Source: CAKSQF01 sp964568425 (GTDB lineage Bacteria; Bacillota; Clostridia; Oscillospirales; CAG-272). From it: DNA of 64,000 bases. The position numbers were made by a program, and so were the translations under genes. The notes under the pieces are model-generated. The model ran no database searches, was not told the DNA's origin, and saw nothing but the letters and a program-made list of their open reading frames with translations. Below, one piece after another: positions 31,922-41,089 of the stretch. Each line of letters opens with the position of its first letter. Position 1 is the first letter of the stretch. Location of the stretch: positions 4,308-68,307 of the forward strand of contig CAZMPO010000009.1 in NCBI GenBank assembly GCA_964568425.1. The letters run 5' to 3'.

Positions 31922-33385
31922 ATGGAAAACTCAAAGTTTGTAAAAGAAGGTCTGACTTTTGATGATGTGCTTCTTATACCGCAAAAAAGCGAGGTTCTCC
32001 CCGCAACCGTAAAGCTTGAAACACAGCTCACAAAAAAGATCAAACTCAACATTCCGCTCATGAGTGCGGCAATGGATACCGTAACAGAATCCAAGCTGGC
32101 AATAGCAATAGCAAGAGAGGGCGGCGCGGGAGTTATCCACAAGAATATGCCGATCGAAAAACAGGCAGATGAGGTCGAGCGCGTTAAGCGTTCAGAAAAC
32201 GGGGTAATAACCAACCCCTTCTGTCTCGGACCCGACAACTATGTTTACGAGGCAGATGCTCTTATGGGCAAGTATAAGGTTTCGGGAGTTCCGATCTGTG
32301 ACGAGAACAAAAAGCTTGTCGGCATTATCACAAACCGCGATATGCGTTTCCTTAAGGATTACAACTGCAAGATCTGCGATGTTATGACAAAGGAAGGTCT
32401 TGTTACCGCGCCAGTCGGAACGACGCTTGAACAAGCAGAGGCTATCCTCTCAAAGCATAAGATCGAAAAACTGCCGCTTGTCGACGAGAATTTCGTTCTG
32501 AAGGGACTTATTACGATCAAAGACATCGAAAAGGCAAGCAAATACCCGAATTCGGCAAAAGACGAAAAGGGTAGACTTATTTGCGGCGCAGCCATAGGCG
32601 TCACAAATGACGTTCTCGAGCGTGCGGGTGCTCTCCTTGCAGTCGGTGCGGATTTCCTTGTCCTCGACAGCGCGCACGGTCATTCCGAGGGCATCATGAA
32701 CTGTGTGAGAAAGGTCAAGGCGGCCTTCCCCGATTGTCAGCTTATCGCAGGTAACATTGCGACGGGAGAGGCGGCAAGAGATCTTATCGAGGCAGGTGCT
32801 GACGCCGTCAAAGTCGGTATCGGACCCGGATCTATTTGCACAACGCGTATCGTTGCCGGTATCGGTGTTCCTCAGCTTACTGCCGTAAACGACGTTTATG
32901 AGGTTGCAAAGCAGTACGGAATACCCGTCATTGCAGACGGCGGTATCAAATACTCGGGTGATATTCCGAAGGCGATCGCCGCAGGTGGCGATGTTATCAT
33001 GATCGGCTCGCTCTTTGCAGGCTGCGACGAGGCTCCGGGCGAGATGGAGATCTACCAGGGTCGTTCGTTCAAGGTATATCGCGGAATGGGATCGCTTGCC
33101 GCTATGGAAAAGGGAAGCAAGGATCGCTATTTCCAGTCGGGCTCGAAGAAACTCGTCCCCGAGGGCGTAGAGGGACGCGTTCCTTATAAGGGAGCTCTTT
33201 CGGATACCGTATATCAGCTGATGGGCGGTCTCCGCGCGGGAATGGGATATTGCGGAACCGGAACGATTGCCGATCTCAAGGAAAACGGCAAATTTGTCCG
33301 TATAACAGCCGGCGGTCTGCGCGAGTCGCATCCGCACGATATCAGCATTACCAAGGAAGCACCCAACTACAGCGTTCAGGTCTGA
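31922..33385 (+). CDS. guaB: Inosine-5'-monophosphate dehydrogenase
   Basis: A 487-residue TIM-barrel enzyme oxidising IMP to XMP, the committed step of GMP synthesis. A pair of CBS domains (about 92-205; MGKYKVSGVPICDENKKLVGIITNRD and LSKHKIEKLPLVDE) is inserted in the barrel. The catalytic loop Cys is in GPGSICTTRIVAG, the flap holds KYFQ-like SKDRYFQ and the phosphate-binding ADGGIKYSGD is present. AAAGGAACGG is upstream. It has its own promoter and terminator. The leader is only about 75 bases, with no purine riboswitch. Confidence 0.97.
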   Translation: MENSKFVKEGLTFDDVLLIPQKSEVLPATVKLETQLTKKIKLNIPLMSAAMDTVTESKLAIAIAREGGAGVIHKNMPIEKQADEVERVKRSENGVITNPFCLGPDNYVYEADALMGKYKVSGVPICDENKKLVGIITNRDMRFLKDYNCKICDVMTKEGLVTAPVGTTLEQAEAILSKHKIEKLPLVDENFVLKGLITIKDIEKASKYPNSAKDEKGRLICGAAIGVTNDVLERAGALLAVGADFLVLDSAHGHSEGIMNCVRKVKAAFPDCQLIAGNIATGEAARDLIEAGADAVKVGIGPGSICTTRIVAGIGVPQLTAVNDVYEVAKQYGIPVIADGGIKYSGDIPKAIAAGGDVIMIGSLFAGCDEAPGEMEIYQGRSFKVYRGMGSLAAMEKGSKDRYFQSGSKKLVPEGVEGRVPYKGALSDTVYQLMGGLRAGMGYCGTGTIADLKENGKFVRITAGGLRESHPHDISITKEAPNYSVQV

Positions 33386-33432
33386 TAAGTCGGTAGAGCC
33401 TCAACGGGTAAAGCAAAACATCATAGTTTGTT

Positions 33433-33470
33433 GGGGATCGATCCGTATATCTTCGGGTCGCTCCCCTTTT
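33433..33470 (+). terminator. Terminator of guaB
   Basis: GGGGATCGATCCG (33433-33445) pairs with CGGGTCGCTCCCC (33454-33466), 13 bp with one mismatch, then TTTT. Confidence 0.8.
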
Positions 33471-33507
33471 GCTTTGTGATCATCCAAAAAAGACGGAAGG
33501 TGATGAA

Positions 33508-35862
33508 ATGCCCTTTTCACTGCGTTTAAAGAGAAATATAAGCATGGCGAAAAATACGCTGAAAAAAGAGTATAAGCGATATGTCGCGATAATTGCGGCG
33601 ATCTTTTTGCTCCAGAGCGTTATCGGGACACTGCTTTTTGTCAGATATAACTACTCGCTCTCTCAAGAGAAATATCTCAGAGAAAAATATGTGAATTCAA
33701 ACGGGCTTGTATATCATCTTCGCCTGCTTTCGCTTACCCCGGAACAGTATGCACATGTCACTCAGTTTGAGGCACTTCAGACCGAGGAGGACAGATTTTT
33801 CTCGATCGTCGGCGGAACGATATCAGAGGGGTCTTTGACGACCGGAACGAAGTTCAAGATCTACGATGTCGAAATTGCGTTTGACAGCAATAAAATGAGC
33901 ATATCCGATGCTTATGATCTTTTTGCAGCATCTTACTACCCCGCTCTTGAGAAAGACGGTGATTTCGAAGAATACAGAACGCCGCTGCTTGATTATCATA
34001 TCGATAAGGCTCTTTACGGCGTTTTGACTTTTGTCATGACTCTTGCCGCTCTTTTTGTCGGAATTTTTGTAATAAGAGTGCTTTATGCCGTGCTCTCTCC
34101 GTCTTACAGTTTTGATTACGGTATATATATGTCGTTCGGCGCGGGACTGAAAAAGCTGTTTTCGCTTTCGGCAACCGAGGCGACAATTATTAACTTGGCG
34201 CTGATACTTCCTTCATCTCTTTTGACTGTCGCATTGTCGGCGATAATGGTGGTAAGCTCGGGACTTGAGTTCAGATTTTGCGCTTATGCACTGCCTCTTT
34301 CGCTTGTTTTGTCTCTTACGGCGACACTTGTTGCAGTGTTTATCAACTTTCGGTCGATATCGCAAAAAAGCCCGGTCAAGCTTTTGTCATCCGAGGACAA
34401 TTCGGAGGTGATCGCCTCTCCAAAAACGAGCGCAGATATTCTGTCATGCGATTTTCCGCGCGGCATCGAAAAACTCTCTCTCGGCAGATTTCGCAAATAT
34501 ATTATCAAGCTGAATGCCTTTTCGCTTGCTTTTTCTCTCCTGTTCGTTTTTGCCTCATGTCTTGCCGCCGATTTTGAGATGGCTGAGAGCATGCCGATCT
34601 TTCAATATGAGCTTTCGTTTGAACCGACAGTCAGTAGAGTAAAGGTCGATGAAAACGGTAACCCTGTTTCGGATGACGCCGAGGGGGACTATGAAGTAAT
34701 AGAAGTTGTAACCTACACCGATACGTATGATGCCGAAATGTCAAGCTTTGTCGCATCCATAAACGGTATTGATGCGGTTTGTAAAGAATCGACGGTCAGC
34801 GCGTATGAATGCAATTCACATATACTTATCGATTCAAAGGCTGTTGATGCCGATTCGGGAGGAATATCGGTCTCGGGCGATAAGGGATTTCTCAATCTGA
34901 ATTATTACGCTCTTGACGACGAGGTTGCAAAATGGATCGAGTTTTGCGGATATACCATCAGCGGCAGTCTTGATGATGTTATCAAGAACTCATCGATGAT
35001 AGCAATTTCCGATTCGCTGAACAATCATCGCAAAATAAAGCTAAAGGTCGGCGACACGGTCAAAATAGCGGTCGATTCGCGACTTTCGGGCGAGGTGCCC
35101 GACCTGCCGTTTGTCGTCGATATGAACGATTTTCTCGCCGATATGCTTGATAATTACGATTATCGCTATAAAACCTACACTGTCGGAGCAGTGATATCAA
35201 ATATGCCGTCCGACTCTGCATTATCGGTCTATCTTCCCGAGAGCGCGTATTTGCAGATTACGGGCAGGGAAGTCGCTTACGATCACGCAAAGATCGTTGT
35301 TTGCGACGATATAGGCGAGGACGATCTTGAGCTTGTCGGTGTGAATTTGAGATATGCGACAGATTTTTGCGACAATTTGAAGGTGACCGATCTTGACGGT
35401 CTGACCGTCAAGGCAACAAAAGAAAACAAGAATACTCCCGAGCTCCTTCGATTTATTGCCGTATCATCGCTTTTGGTCGTTCCGATAGTTATGAGCGTAT
35501 CTCTTACTATTTTTTATAAAAAACGTGATTCGGAATTTGAGTCATTCTATGCTCTCGGCGCAGTGAAGAGAGATATTGAAAAGCTCTTTAGAGTAGATGT
35601 GCTTTATCTTTCGGCTATATCTGTGGTTTCATTTGTCATATCGGCTTCTTTGGTCTCGTTTTTAATATGGATCTTTGCAAACACCCCGATCGGTATGCGC
35701 GTTTTGATAATCGGAGAGGCGGTCTACCGCTTCCCCTATCGCGTTCCTGTTTTGCCGCTTTTTGTCGGGGCACTTGTGACATTTGTCGGAGCACTGATCG
35801 GCATCGGCATATCAAAGCGATCGACACTAAAAAGGTATGGAAAAGAAAGGGGTATAAAGTAA
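33508..35862 (+). CDS. FtsX-type ABC transporter permease
   Basis: A protein of about 784 residues with an N-terminal membrane helix (YVAIIAAIFLLQSVIGTLLFV), a first extracytoplasmic region, a block of three helices (about 170-285), a helix near 340, a large extracytoplasmic domain (about 360-640) and a last block of three helices (about 645-780). This two-module layout is that of permeases paired with MacB/SalX-type ATPases, often for export or antimicrobial-peptide resistance. ATG 33508 is chosen because GGAAGGTGATG is just upstream; the earlier ATG at 33469 is in the guaB terminator. It overlaps the ATPase gene by one base (TAATG). The substrate is unknown, and no sensor kinase is adjacent. 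Confidence 0.87.
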   Translation: MPFSLRLKRNISMAKNTLKKEYKRYVAIIAAIFLLQSVIGTLLFVRYNYSLSQEKYLREKYVNSNGLVYHLRLLSLTPEQYAHVTQFEALQTEEDRFFSIVGGTISEGSLTTGTKFKIYDVEIAFDSNKMSISDAYDLFAASYYPALEKDGDFEEYRTPLLDYHIDKALYGVLTFVMTLAALFVGIFVIRVLYAVLSPSYSFDYGIYMSFGAGLKKLFSLSATEATIINLALILPSSLLTVALSAIMVVSSGLEFRFCAYALPLSLVLSLTATLVAVFINFRSISQKSPVKLLSSEDNSEVIASPKTSADILSCDFPRGIEKLSLGRFRKYIIKLNAFSLAFSLLFVFASCLAADFEMAESMPIFQYELSFEPTVSRVKVDENGNPVSDDAEGDYEVIEVVTYTDTYDAEMSSFVASINGIDAVCKESTVSAYECNSHILIDSKAVDADSGGISVSGDKGFLNLNYYALDDEVAKWIEFCGYTISGSLDDVIKNSSMIAISDSLNNHRKIKLKVGDTVKIAVDSRLSGEVPDLPFVVDMNDFLADMLDNYDYRYKTYTVGAVISNMPSDSALSVYLPESAYLQITGREVAYDHAKIVVCDDIGEDDLELVGVNLRYATDFCDNLKVTDLDGLTVKATKENKNTPELLRFIAVSSLLVVPIVMSVSLTIFYKKRDSEFESFYALGAVKRDIEKLFRVDVLYLSAISVVSFVISASLVSFLIWIFANTPIGMRVLIIGEAVYRFPYRVPVLPLFVGALVTFVGALIGIGISKRSTLKRYGKERGIK

Positions 35863-36608
35863 TGGGTGTTATTCTTGAGGCACGAGACCTGATAAAACAG
35901 TATTCGCAGTATGATCAGACCGTGACCGCTGTCGATCATGTCTCGCTAAAGGTCGATAAAGGCGAATTTCTTGCAATAATGGGTGCGTCGGGTTCGGGCA
36001 AATCAACACTGCTCGGTCTTCTCTCCGGTCTCGACAGACCAAATTTCGGAACAGTAACCATTCAAGAGACAGAGATCACAGCACTGGCGGCGGATGAGCT
36101 TGCGAGATTTCGCGGTGAATTTACGGGTATGGTCTTTCAAAAGCACAATCTTATACCACAGTTTACCGCTCTTGAAAATATTCTTGTTCCCACTGTCATG
36201 TGTGACAGACATGATGACAGCTTTCGCGAACATATGAAAAAGATCATTCGCCTTCTCGGCATCGGTGACAGACTCGGGCATCTGCCGTCTGAGCTGTCGG
36301 GCGGACAGGCACAGCGAGTTGCCATCGCGCGCGCGATCATCAACAGACCGCAGGTGCTCTTTGCCGACGAGCCGACCGGTAATCTTGATCGAAAAAACGC
36401 GGATGAGGTGCTGAATCTTCTGCTTGAACTCAAAGCCGAGATCGGGCAAACGCTTATTATGGTCACCCACGATATGACCATCGCAGAGCGTGCAGACAAA
36501 ATATATATGATGGATAACGGTAAGTTATATCTTTATAAAGATAAGCAAGGTACATACGAAAACAGACTTGCCGCCGAACTATATCGTGATAATCCTTTTG
36601 CCAATTGA
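35862..36608 (+). CDS. ABC transporter ATPase partner of FtsX-type permease
   Basis: 248 residues of the LolD/MacB/SalX class. Walker A is GASGSGKST (about 39-47), the signature is LSGGQAQRVAIARAI, Walker B is VLFADEPTGNLD and the switch His is in MVTHDM. GNLD after Walker B is typical of MacB-class exporters. The true start is 35862, overlapping the permease stop (TAATG) with AAAGGGG upstream; a longer frame from 35667 lies inside the permease gene and is not real. Confidence 0.95.
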   Translation: MGVILEARDLIKQYSQYDQTVTAVDHVSLKVDKGEFLAIMGASGSGKSTLLGLLSGLDRPNFGTVTIQETEITALAADELARFRGEFTGMVFQKHNLIPQFTALENILVPTVMCDRHDDSFREHMKKIIRLLGIGDRLGHLPSELSGGQAQRVAIARAIINRPQVLFADEPTGNLDRKNADEVLNLLLELKAEIGQTLIMVTHDMTIAERADKIYMMDNGKLYLYKDKQGTYENRLAAELYRDNPFAN

Positions 36609-36651
36609 AGAGTTATTTTCAAGAATTTATTGAAAATTCACAATAGGGCTC

Positions 36652-36680
36652 TTGACAATCAAATGAATGTCTGCTATAAT
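36652..36680 (+). promoter_or_regulatory. Sigma-A promoter of the DUF1836 gene
   Basis: TTGACA (36652-36657), 17-bp spacer, TATAAT (36675-36680). Confidence 0.8.
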
Positions 36681-36723
36681 GGACTCACTGCCTTATGAAT
36701 AATAGAGAAAGGATTATAGAAAA

Positions 36724-37311
36724 ATGAAATTTGAGATAACCCCCGGGCTTATACCGGGAACGGTGAGAAACAAATCTGCTATGGGTAATGTGACGGGAAT
36801 GGAGTTTCTTGACAAGATATTCTATATTTCCGACGGTATCATGCTTGCGCAGATCAGAGATGTTTCGGGAGTTGACGGTTCTACTCTTCAAAACTGGGTC
36901 AAGAGAGGTTGGATAGGCACTACCACAAACAAAAAATATTCAAAGGATCAGCTCGCGCGCATACTCATCATCAATATGCTGAGAAGTTGTATGTTGCTCG
37001 AAAATATTGACAAGCTTCTTCACTATATCAACGGCGAGATAGACGACAAATCGGACGATATTATTCCCGAATCTATTCTTTTTGATTACATATGCAAGGT
37101 TTATGACATATTCAGCGATGAGGGATTCGAGACCGACGCCGAGCTTAAAGAAGTTATCGCGAATGTGATCTCCGGTTACGTCGAACCTGTGAGTGGTGCA
37201 AAAGAGCGTCTGTCGGGCGCACTTGAGATCATTCTTATCGCATATTTCTGCTCAACGGTAGGCAAATACGCAAATTCACTCTTTTTCCAACTTAAGTCGG
37301 GTCAAAACTAA
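36724..37311 (+). CDS. DUF1836 protein, MerR-like DNA-binding region
   Basis: 195 residues. The centre holds a MerR-like winged helix: LAQIRDVSGVDGSTLQNWVKRGWIGTTTNKKYSKDQLARILIINML (about 38-85), where tyrosine/lysine-rich YSKDQ and the W are as in DUF1836 proteins. A helical C-terminal region follows. These proteins are common in Clostridia and Lactobacillales and are thought to bind DNA, but no role is established that I know. AGAAAGGAT precedes the ATG. It is monocistronic. Confidence 0.85.
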   Translation: MKFEITPGLIPGTVRNKSAMGNVTGMEFLDKIFYISDGIMLAQIRDVSGVDGSTLQNWVKRGWIGTTTNKKYSKDQLARILIINMLRSCMLLENIDKLLHYINGEIDDKSDDIIPESILFDYICKVYDIFSDEGFETDAELKEVIANVISGYVEPVSGAKERLSGALEIILIAYFCSTVGKYANSLFFQLKSGQN

Positions 37312-37318
37312 ATATAAA

Positions 37319-37355
37319 ATCAGCTGACGTCTTTGCGATCGTCAGCTGATCTTTT
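37319..37355. terminator. Bidirectional terminator
   Basis: ATCAGCTGACG (37319-37329) pairs with CGTCAGCTGAT (37340-37350), followed by CTTTT. It lies between the convergent DUF1836 gene and mgsA. Confidence 0.85.
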
Positions 37356-37356
37356 G

Positions 37357-37857
37357 TCATTCGGGCGATGTCATACTCGTGGCACGCTCGGATATTTTTT
37401 TGCTGAAATTAACAACATAGTGCGTGTACTCGCTGTTCATGTAAGGGGATGTTATCATGAAATCCGCCGTCGCACGATTGTTCGCTATCGGTATGTCGTA
37501 TACCTGTGCAATGCGAAGGAGGGCTTTTACATCTGGGTCGTGCGGCTGTGGCGTGAGCGGATCTGAAAAGAAGATCATCATGTCGATGCGTCCCTCGACT
37601 ATCCTTGCTCCTATCTGCTGATCGCCTCCGAGAGGCCCGCTGTTAAATCCTCTTACGGGTAGACCTGTTGACTCCGAAATGACCTTAGCGGTCGTTCCCG
37701 TGCCGACAAGAAAATGCCTTTCGAGAATGTTCTTGTTCTTTTTGCACCATTCCACAAGCTCGGCTTTCTTGAAGTCGTGGGCGATAAGTGCGATGTTTTT
37801 CTGCTTTTCGATCACTCTCGGGATGTATTCCTCGTTGCTTGTTATTTCGTTTGCCAT
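37357..37857 (-). CDS. mgsA: Methylglyoxal synthase
   Basis: 166 residues converting dihydroxyacetone phosphate to methylglyoxal and phosphate, a bypass relieving sugar-phosphate stress. Conserved features: IALIAHDFKKAELVEW with the active His, VGTGTTAKVI for phosphate binding, SGPLGGDQQIGARI with catalytic Asp, and FFSDPLTPQPHDPDVKAL. The N-terminal 18 residues and C-terminal tail are a little longer than in E. coli. Its GAAAGGAC lies within the end of the membrane glycosyltransferase gene, 5 bases away, so it is probably co-transcribed with the gtrA/GT2/GT-C genes. That is an unusual setting for mgsA. Confidence 0.95.
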   Translation of the reverse strand: MANEITSNEEYIPRVIEKQKNIALIAHDFKKAELVEWCKKNKNILERHFLVGTGTTAKVISESTGLPVRGFNSGPLGGDQQIGARIVEGRIDMMIFFSDPLTPQPHDPDVKALLRIAQVYDIPIANNRATADFMITSPYMNSEYTHYVVNFSKKISERATSMTSPE

Positions 37858-37862
37858 TTTTG

Positions 37863-39473
37863 TTATGTCCTTTCGTTTTCGATCTTTTCTGCCAGATAAT
37901 ATGTTGCACTCGACCCGAAAAAGTCAACCCAATCGCAGGAGGCAACCGTTTTGTAGTTGGGGTTTACCAACTCATAGCAGTAAGTTACGACAAAATCGAC
38001 CTTTGCGTCGTTTATCCACTCGTTTTGCATCTCATCCATCTCGGGAAGTTTTTGCATGTTCAGCTTGCAAAAGAATTTGCAGTTTGGGAGAATGTTTGCC
38101 GCGGTGTAAAAACCTCCGTCAAGCCATCCGTAATTCAAGAGCGTCGCTCCCTCTTTTTGATTGATTATTTTTGCAAATTTGTATTGCGGCATGTCCTCTT
38201 TTGGTACTTTTGTCAGATAGACATTCGGACTTGCCTCGTATGAATACAGACCGCAAAAAACGCAAAAAAGAGTAGTGAGCGACAGCGACAGCGTAAGTAT
38301 GCCTTTCTTGCCTAATACCACAGTCTCATCAATAAATTTGCAGATCAAGCCAAGCAAAAATTCAAACAGCCTTACGATCGGGATAAGTCCGATCGGCGCG
38401 AATATTGAGAATATGAAGAAGTAATAAAAAATCGCACTGCTTCTGAAAAAAACGGTGAATGCCAGTACACCGATGCAAAAAAGTATGTGAAGCTTTTCGA
38501 AAACTCTTGAAAATGATGTCAGAATGCACCAAACAATACCGACAAGTATCGGTATTCCGAATCCCATGTTGAAAATGGAATTATAGTAAAAATTTCCGAA
38601 GACCGCACTGATCGATGCTATAAACGACGATTCTATCCCCGTATAGAGGAATATGTTGTTGTAAAAGTAAACGGTGAACCAATCGGTTAGAGCTCCGTTT
38701 GCGGCAAAATATATGAAGAAAGGAAGGGTGATCACCGTGACTCCACAGAGGACACCGATCGCGAATGTGAAAAACGATTTGATCTTTTTGTTTTTCAGCA
38801 TCAGAAAAACAGGAACGATCACTCCGCCGATATAAATGCCGAGCATGGTGTATTTGATCCAAAGCACCGCGCCCGATGTTATGCCGATCATCATCGATTG
38901 TCCGAACGACAGAGGTGTTTTGTTTCTGATCGCTCGAAGAGATAGCCACAGCCCAAATGAAAGCAACGGCATGCACAGCTCCTCGGCGCTGTCTCCGTTT
39001 GCAAAACTAATTGAAGTGTAGACGCCGGTCGCAAGAAGCGGTAATGTACACAGACATAATTTGCCGCAGTAGAGCCGCATTATCCTGTAAGAGAAAAACA
39101 AAAACGCCGTTGCCGCCGCGATCTCAAGCAGATAAACACCGAAAAAGCTGTCTTTTGATATCAGAGTGCAAAGCCCGTGCAAGAAGTATAGAAGTATTCC
39201 TTTTTGCTCGTATATATCGCGATAGACAACTTGACCGTTAAACATCGCCTTTCCGACTGTGAAAAAGCAGTTGGAATCGACCCAACTGTTTATCGGATAT
39301 AAAAACGATGATTGAGAGCATATCGTGATGGCGATGACCGCACTTATCAGTGAAACAATAAAGGCAATCGTCAGCTCAGATCTTCTGCTTGTACTTTCTT
39401 TGTCAAAAAACTCGTCATTTTGTCGGTATGCTTGTAAAAAGCTTGTGAGGGTCGAAGTTATCTTATCTGTCAT
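37863..39473 (-). CDS. Polytopic membrane glycosyltransferase (GT-C-like)
   Basis: About 536 residues with 10-12 predicted membrane helices. After the first helix, the extracytoplasmic loop has SWVDSNCFFTVGKAMFNGQVVYRDIYEQKGILLYF, the D-rich pattern of GT-C enzymes using a lipid-phosphate sugar donor. A soluble domain of about 110 residues closes the chain. The start at 39473 (MTDKIT) overlaps the end of the upstream GT2 gene by 11 bases; a longer in-frame opening at 39578 lies within that gene. With GtrA and the GT2 it likely transfers sugar from undecaprenyl phosphate to an envelope polymer outside the membrane. Confidence 0.85.
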   Translation of the reverse strand: MTDKITSTLTSFLQAYRQNDEFFDKESTSRRSELTIAFIVSLISAVIAITICSQSSFLYPINSWVDSNCFFTVGKAMFNGQVVYRDIYEQKGILLYFLHGLCTLISKDSFFGVYLLEIAAATAFLFFSYRIMRLYCGKLCLCTLPLLATGVYTSISFANGDSAEELCMPLLSFGLWLSLRAIRNKTPLSFGQSMMIGITSGAVLWIKYTMLGIYIGGVIVPVFLMLKNKKIKSFFTFAIGVLCGVTVITLPFFIYFAANGALTDWFTVYFYNNIFLYTGIESSFIASISAVFGNFYYNSIFNMGFGIPILVGIVWCILTSFSRVFEKLHILFCIGVLAFTVFFRSSAIFYYFFIFSIFAPIGLIPIVRLFEFLLGLICKFIDETVVLGKKGILTLSLSLTTLFCVFCGLYSYEASPNVYLTKVPKEDMPQYKFAKIINQKEGATLLNYGWLDGGFYTAANILPNCKFFCKLNMQKLPEMDEMQNEWINDAKVDFVVTYCYELVNPNYKTVASCDWVDFFGSSATYYLAEKIENERT

Positions 39474-40437
39474 GGCTATCTGTCTTATCTTTGTTGTCGT
39501 GCAGTAAGCTGTGCTCGATGTGATATCTCGGTCGGGATTTTGTTTCAAGATATATCTTACCGATGTACTCGCCGACAACGCCTATCGAAAGAAGGATCAG
39601 ACCCCCGATCGCCCATACGGAAATGATAAGACTCGGCCATCCGCTGACAGTTTCGCCCATGAAGAAGCGTATCAGGGTGTAGATCAGCATAACAAAACTA
39701 AGTAAAAAAATGCAAACACCGAGTGCCGTTATCATGCGTATCGGTTTTGTTGAGAGCGATGTTATTCCGTCGAGCGCAAATGATATCATCTTTTTCAGCG
39801 GATATTTGCTCTCACCGGCAAATCTTTTTGCGCGCTCATAGTAGACAGCATCCGACTTAAATCCGATCATCGGGACTATTCCGCGCAGAAAGAGATTGAC
39901 TTCCTTGTACTGGTCAAGTGCCTTGACGGCACGTTTGCTCATAAGGCGAAAATCGGCATGGTTGTATACCGTTTCCGCACCCATAGTGTTCATCAGCTTG
40001 TAAAATGTTTGAGCACTCGTTCTCTTGAATGTACTGTCGGTCTTTCGATCGCTTCGTATTCCGTATACGATGTCGGCACCATTCATGTACTTGTCGATCA
40101 TTGCATCGATCACATTTATGTCATCCTGAAGATCGGCATCCATCGAAATAATCGCATCAGCCTCATCGACAGCCGCCATAAGACCTGCTAAAAGCGCATT
40201 TTGATGACCTTTGTTTTTGGACAGGGAAACGCCCGTATATATCGCGTCCGATCTGTGAAGATCTTCGATCATCTGCCAAGTCTTATCCGAAGAGCCGTCG
40301 TTTACGAACAAAATACGGCTCTCGCCGCTTATTTTACCTGCCACGCAGAGTTGATAATATTTTTCCTTGAGTCGTCTTGCAGTTTCGGCAAGAACAGCCT
40401 CCTCGTTGTAACAGGGAATTACCGTGTAAAGTATCAT
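39463..40437 (-). CDS. GtrB/DPM1-like family 2 glycosyltransferase
   Basis: 324 residues. An N-terminal GT-A domain (about 1-230) has VIPCYNEEAVL, VNDGSSDKT and the metal-binding MDADLQDD; two membrane helices follow (MITALGVCIFLLSFVMLIYTLI and LIISVWAIGGLILLSIGVVGEYIGKIYLE). This layout fits undecaprenyl-phosphate glycosyltransferases such as GtrB or YfdH/CsbB. It starts 3 bases after gtrA with AGGAAAATAA upstream. The product would be flipped by GtrA and used by the GT-C-like protein. The sugar is probably glucose or another hexose, unproven. Confidence 0.93.
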   Translation of the reverse strand: MILYTVIPCYNEEAVLAETARRLKEKYYQLCVAGKISGESRILFVNDGSSDKTWQMIEDLHRSDAIYTGVSLSKNKGHQNALLAGLMAAVDEADAIISMDADLQDDINVIDAMIDKYMNGADIVYGIRSDRKTDSTFKRTSAQTFYKLMNTMGAETVYNHADFRLMSKRAVKALDQYKEVNLFLRGIVPMIGFKSDAVYYERAKRFAGESKYPLKKMISFALDGITSLSTKPIRMITALGVCIFLLSFVMLIYTLIRFFMGETVSGWPSLIISVWAIGGLILLSIGVVGEYIGKIYLETKSRPRYHIEHSLLHDNKDKTDSHDR

Positions 40438-40440
40438 AAT

Positions 40441-40878
40441 TTATTTTCCTGTCTTGTTTTCGGTATTTTTGAAGACAAATATCTTGCTGAAAAAGTAGTT
40501 TGCAATAACCACAAAAACGCTTACAACAAGCTTCATAAGCATGGAATTAAAACTCAAAGTGTCGACTGTCAGCCATATAAAGAACGTTTCAACCGCTCCC
40601 GAGAAAAGTCGGCAGCCGTAAAATGACAGTGCCTCGGTAATTATCTTCTTAAATGAGGCGTCTTTGCTGTCAAATACAAACAGCTTGTTTGTGACATACG
40701 CGAATGTTACCGATGCGATCCAAGAAATGATGTTCGAGACAAGCCCGGAGAACTCGAGCAGGGAATCGAATATCCAATAGATGGCAAAGCTGACGACCGT
40801 CGTAAGCCCTCCGAATATCACATACATTATTATTTCCCGGTGCTTTCGGTAAAGCGCAAAAATTCTATCTATCAACAT
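40441..40878 (-). CDS. GtrA-family membrane protein
   Basis: 145 residues with four membrane helices, the usual GtrA size. Conserved elements are YVIFGGLTTVVSFAIYWIF and SWIASVTFAYVTNKLFVF. It is taken to flip undecaprenyl-phosphate-sugar. The start is 40878 with AAGGGAAAC upstream; earlier in-frame ATGs fall before the likely transcription start. First gene of the four-gene minus-strand unit. Confidence 0.9.
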   Translation of the reverse strand: MLIDRIFALYRKHREIIMYVIFGGLTTVVSFAIYWIFDSLLEFSGLVSNIISWIASVTFAYVTNKLFVFDSKDASFKKIITEALSFYGCRLFSGAVETFFIWLTVDTLSFNSMLMKLVVSVFVVIANYFFSKIFVFKNTENKTGK

Positions 40879-40906
40879 ATTGTTTCCCTTTTTATTCACT
40901 TTGTCC

Positions 40907-40935
40907 ATTATACATTTATTGTGCCGATTTGTCAA
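40907..40935 (-). promoter_or_regulatory. Sigma-A promoter of gtrA operon
   Basis: Minus-strand TTGACA (40935-40930), 17-bp spacer, TATAAT (40912-40907). Confidence 0.85.
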
Positions 40936-41011
40936 GAGAATATTTGTAAAATTTAGAATAAATTCAATCAAAGACGAGAAAATAAAAATTATAAAATGTT
41001 TGCTCCGTGTC

Positions 41012-41039
41012 TTGACAAAGTCGAAAAATATGTTATAAT
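41012..41039 (+). promoter_or_regulatory. Sigma-A promoter of the GH2 gene
   Basis: TTGACA (41012-41017), 16-bp spacer, TATAAT (41034-41039). Confidence 0.8.
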
Positions 41040-41089
41040 ACGAGTAATAAAGCAGTCGCTTCTGCGATTGCGAATTTCAGGAGAAAGAT

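Noticed and set aside
32450..33337. A 295-codon minus-strand frame inside guaB
   Set aside because: Antisense to strongly conserved IMP dehydrogenase sequence; composition is that of a shadow frame.
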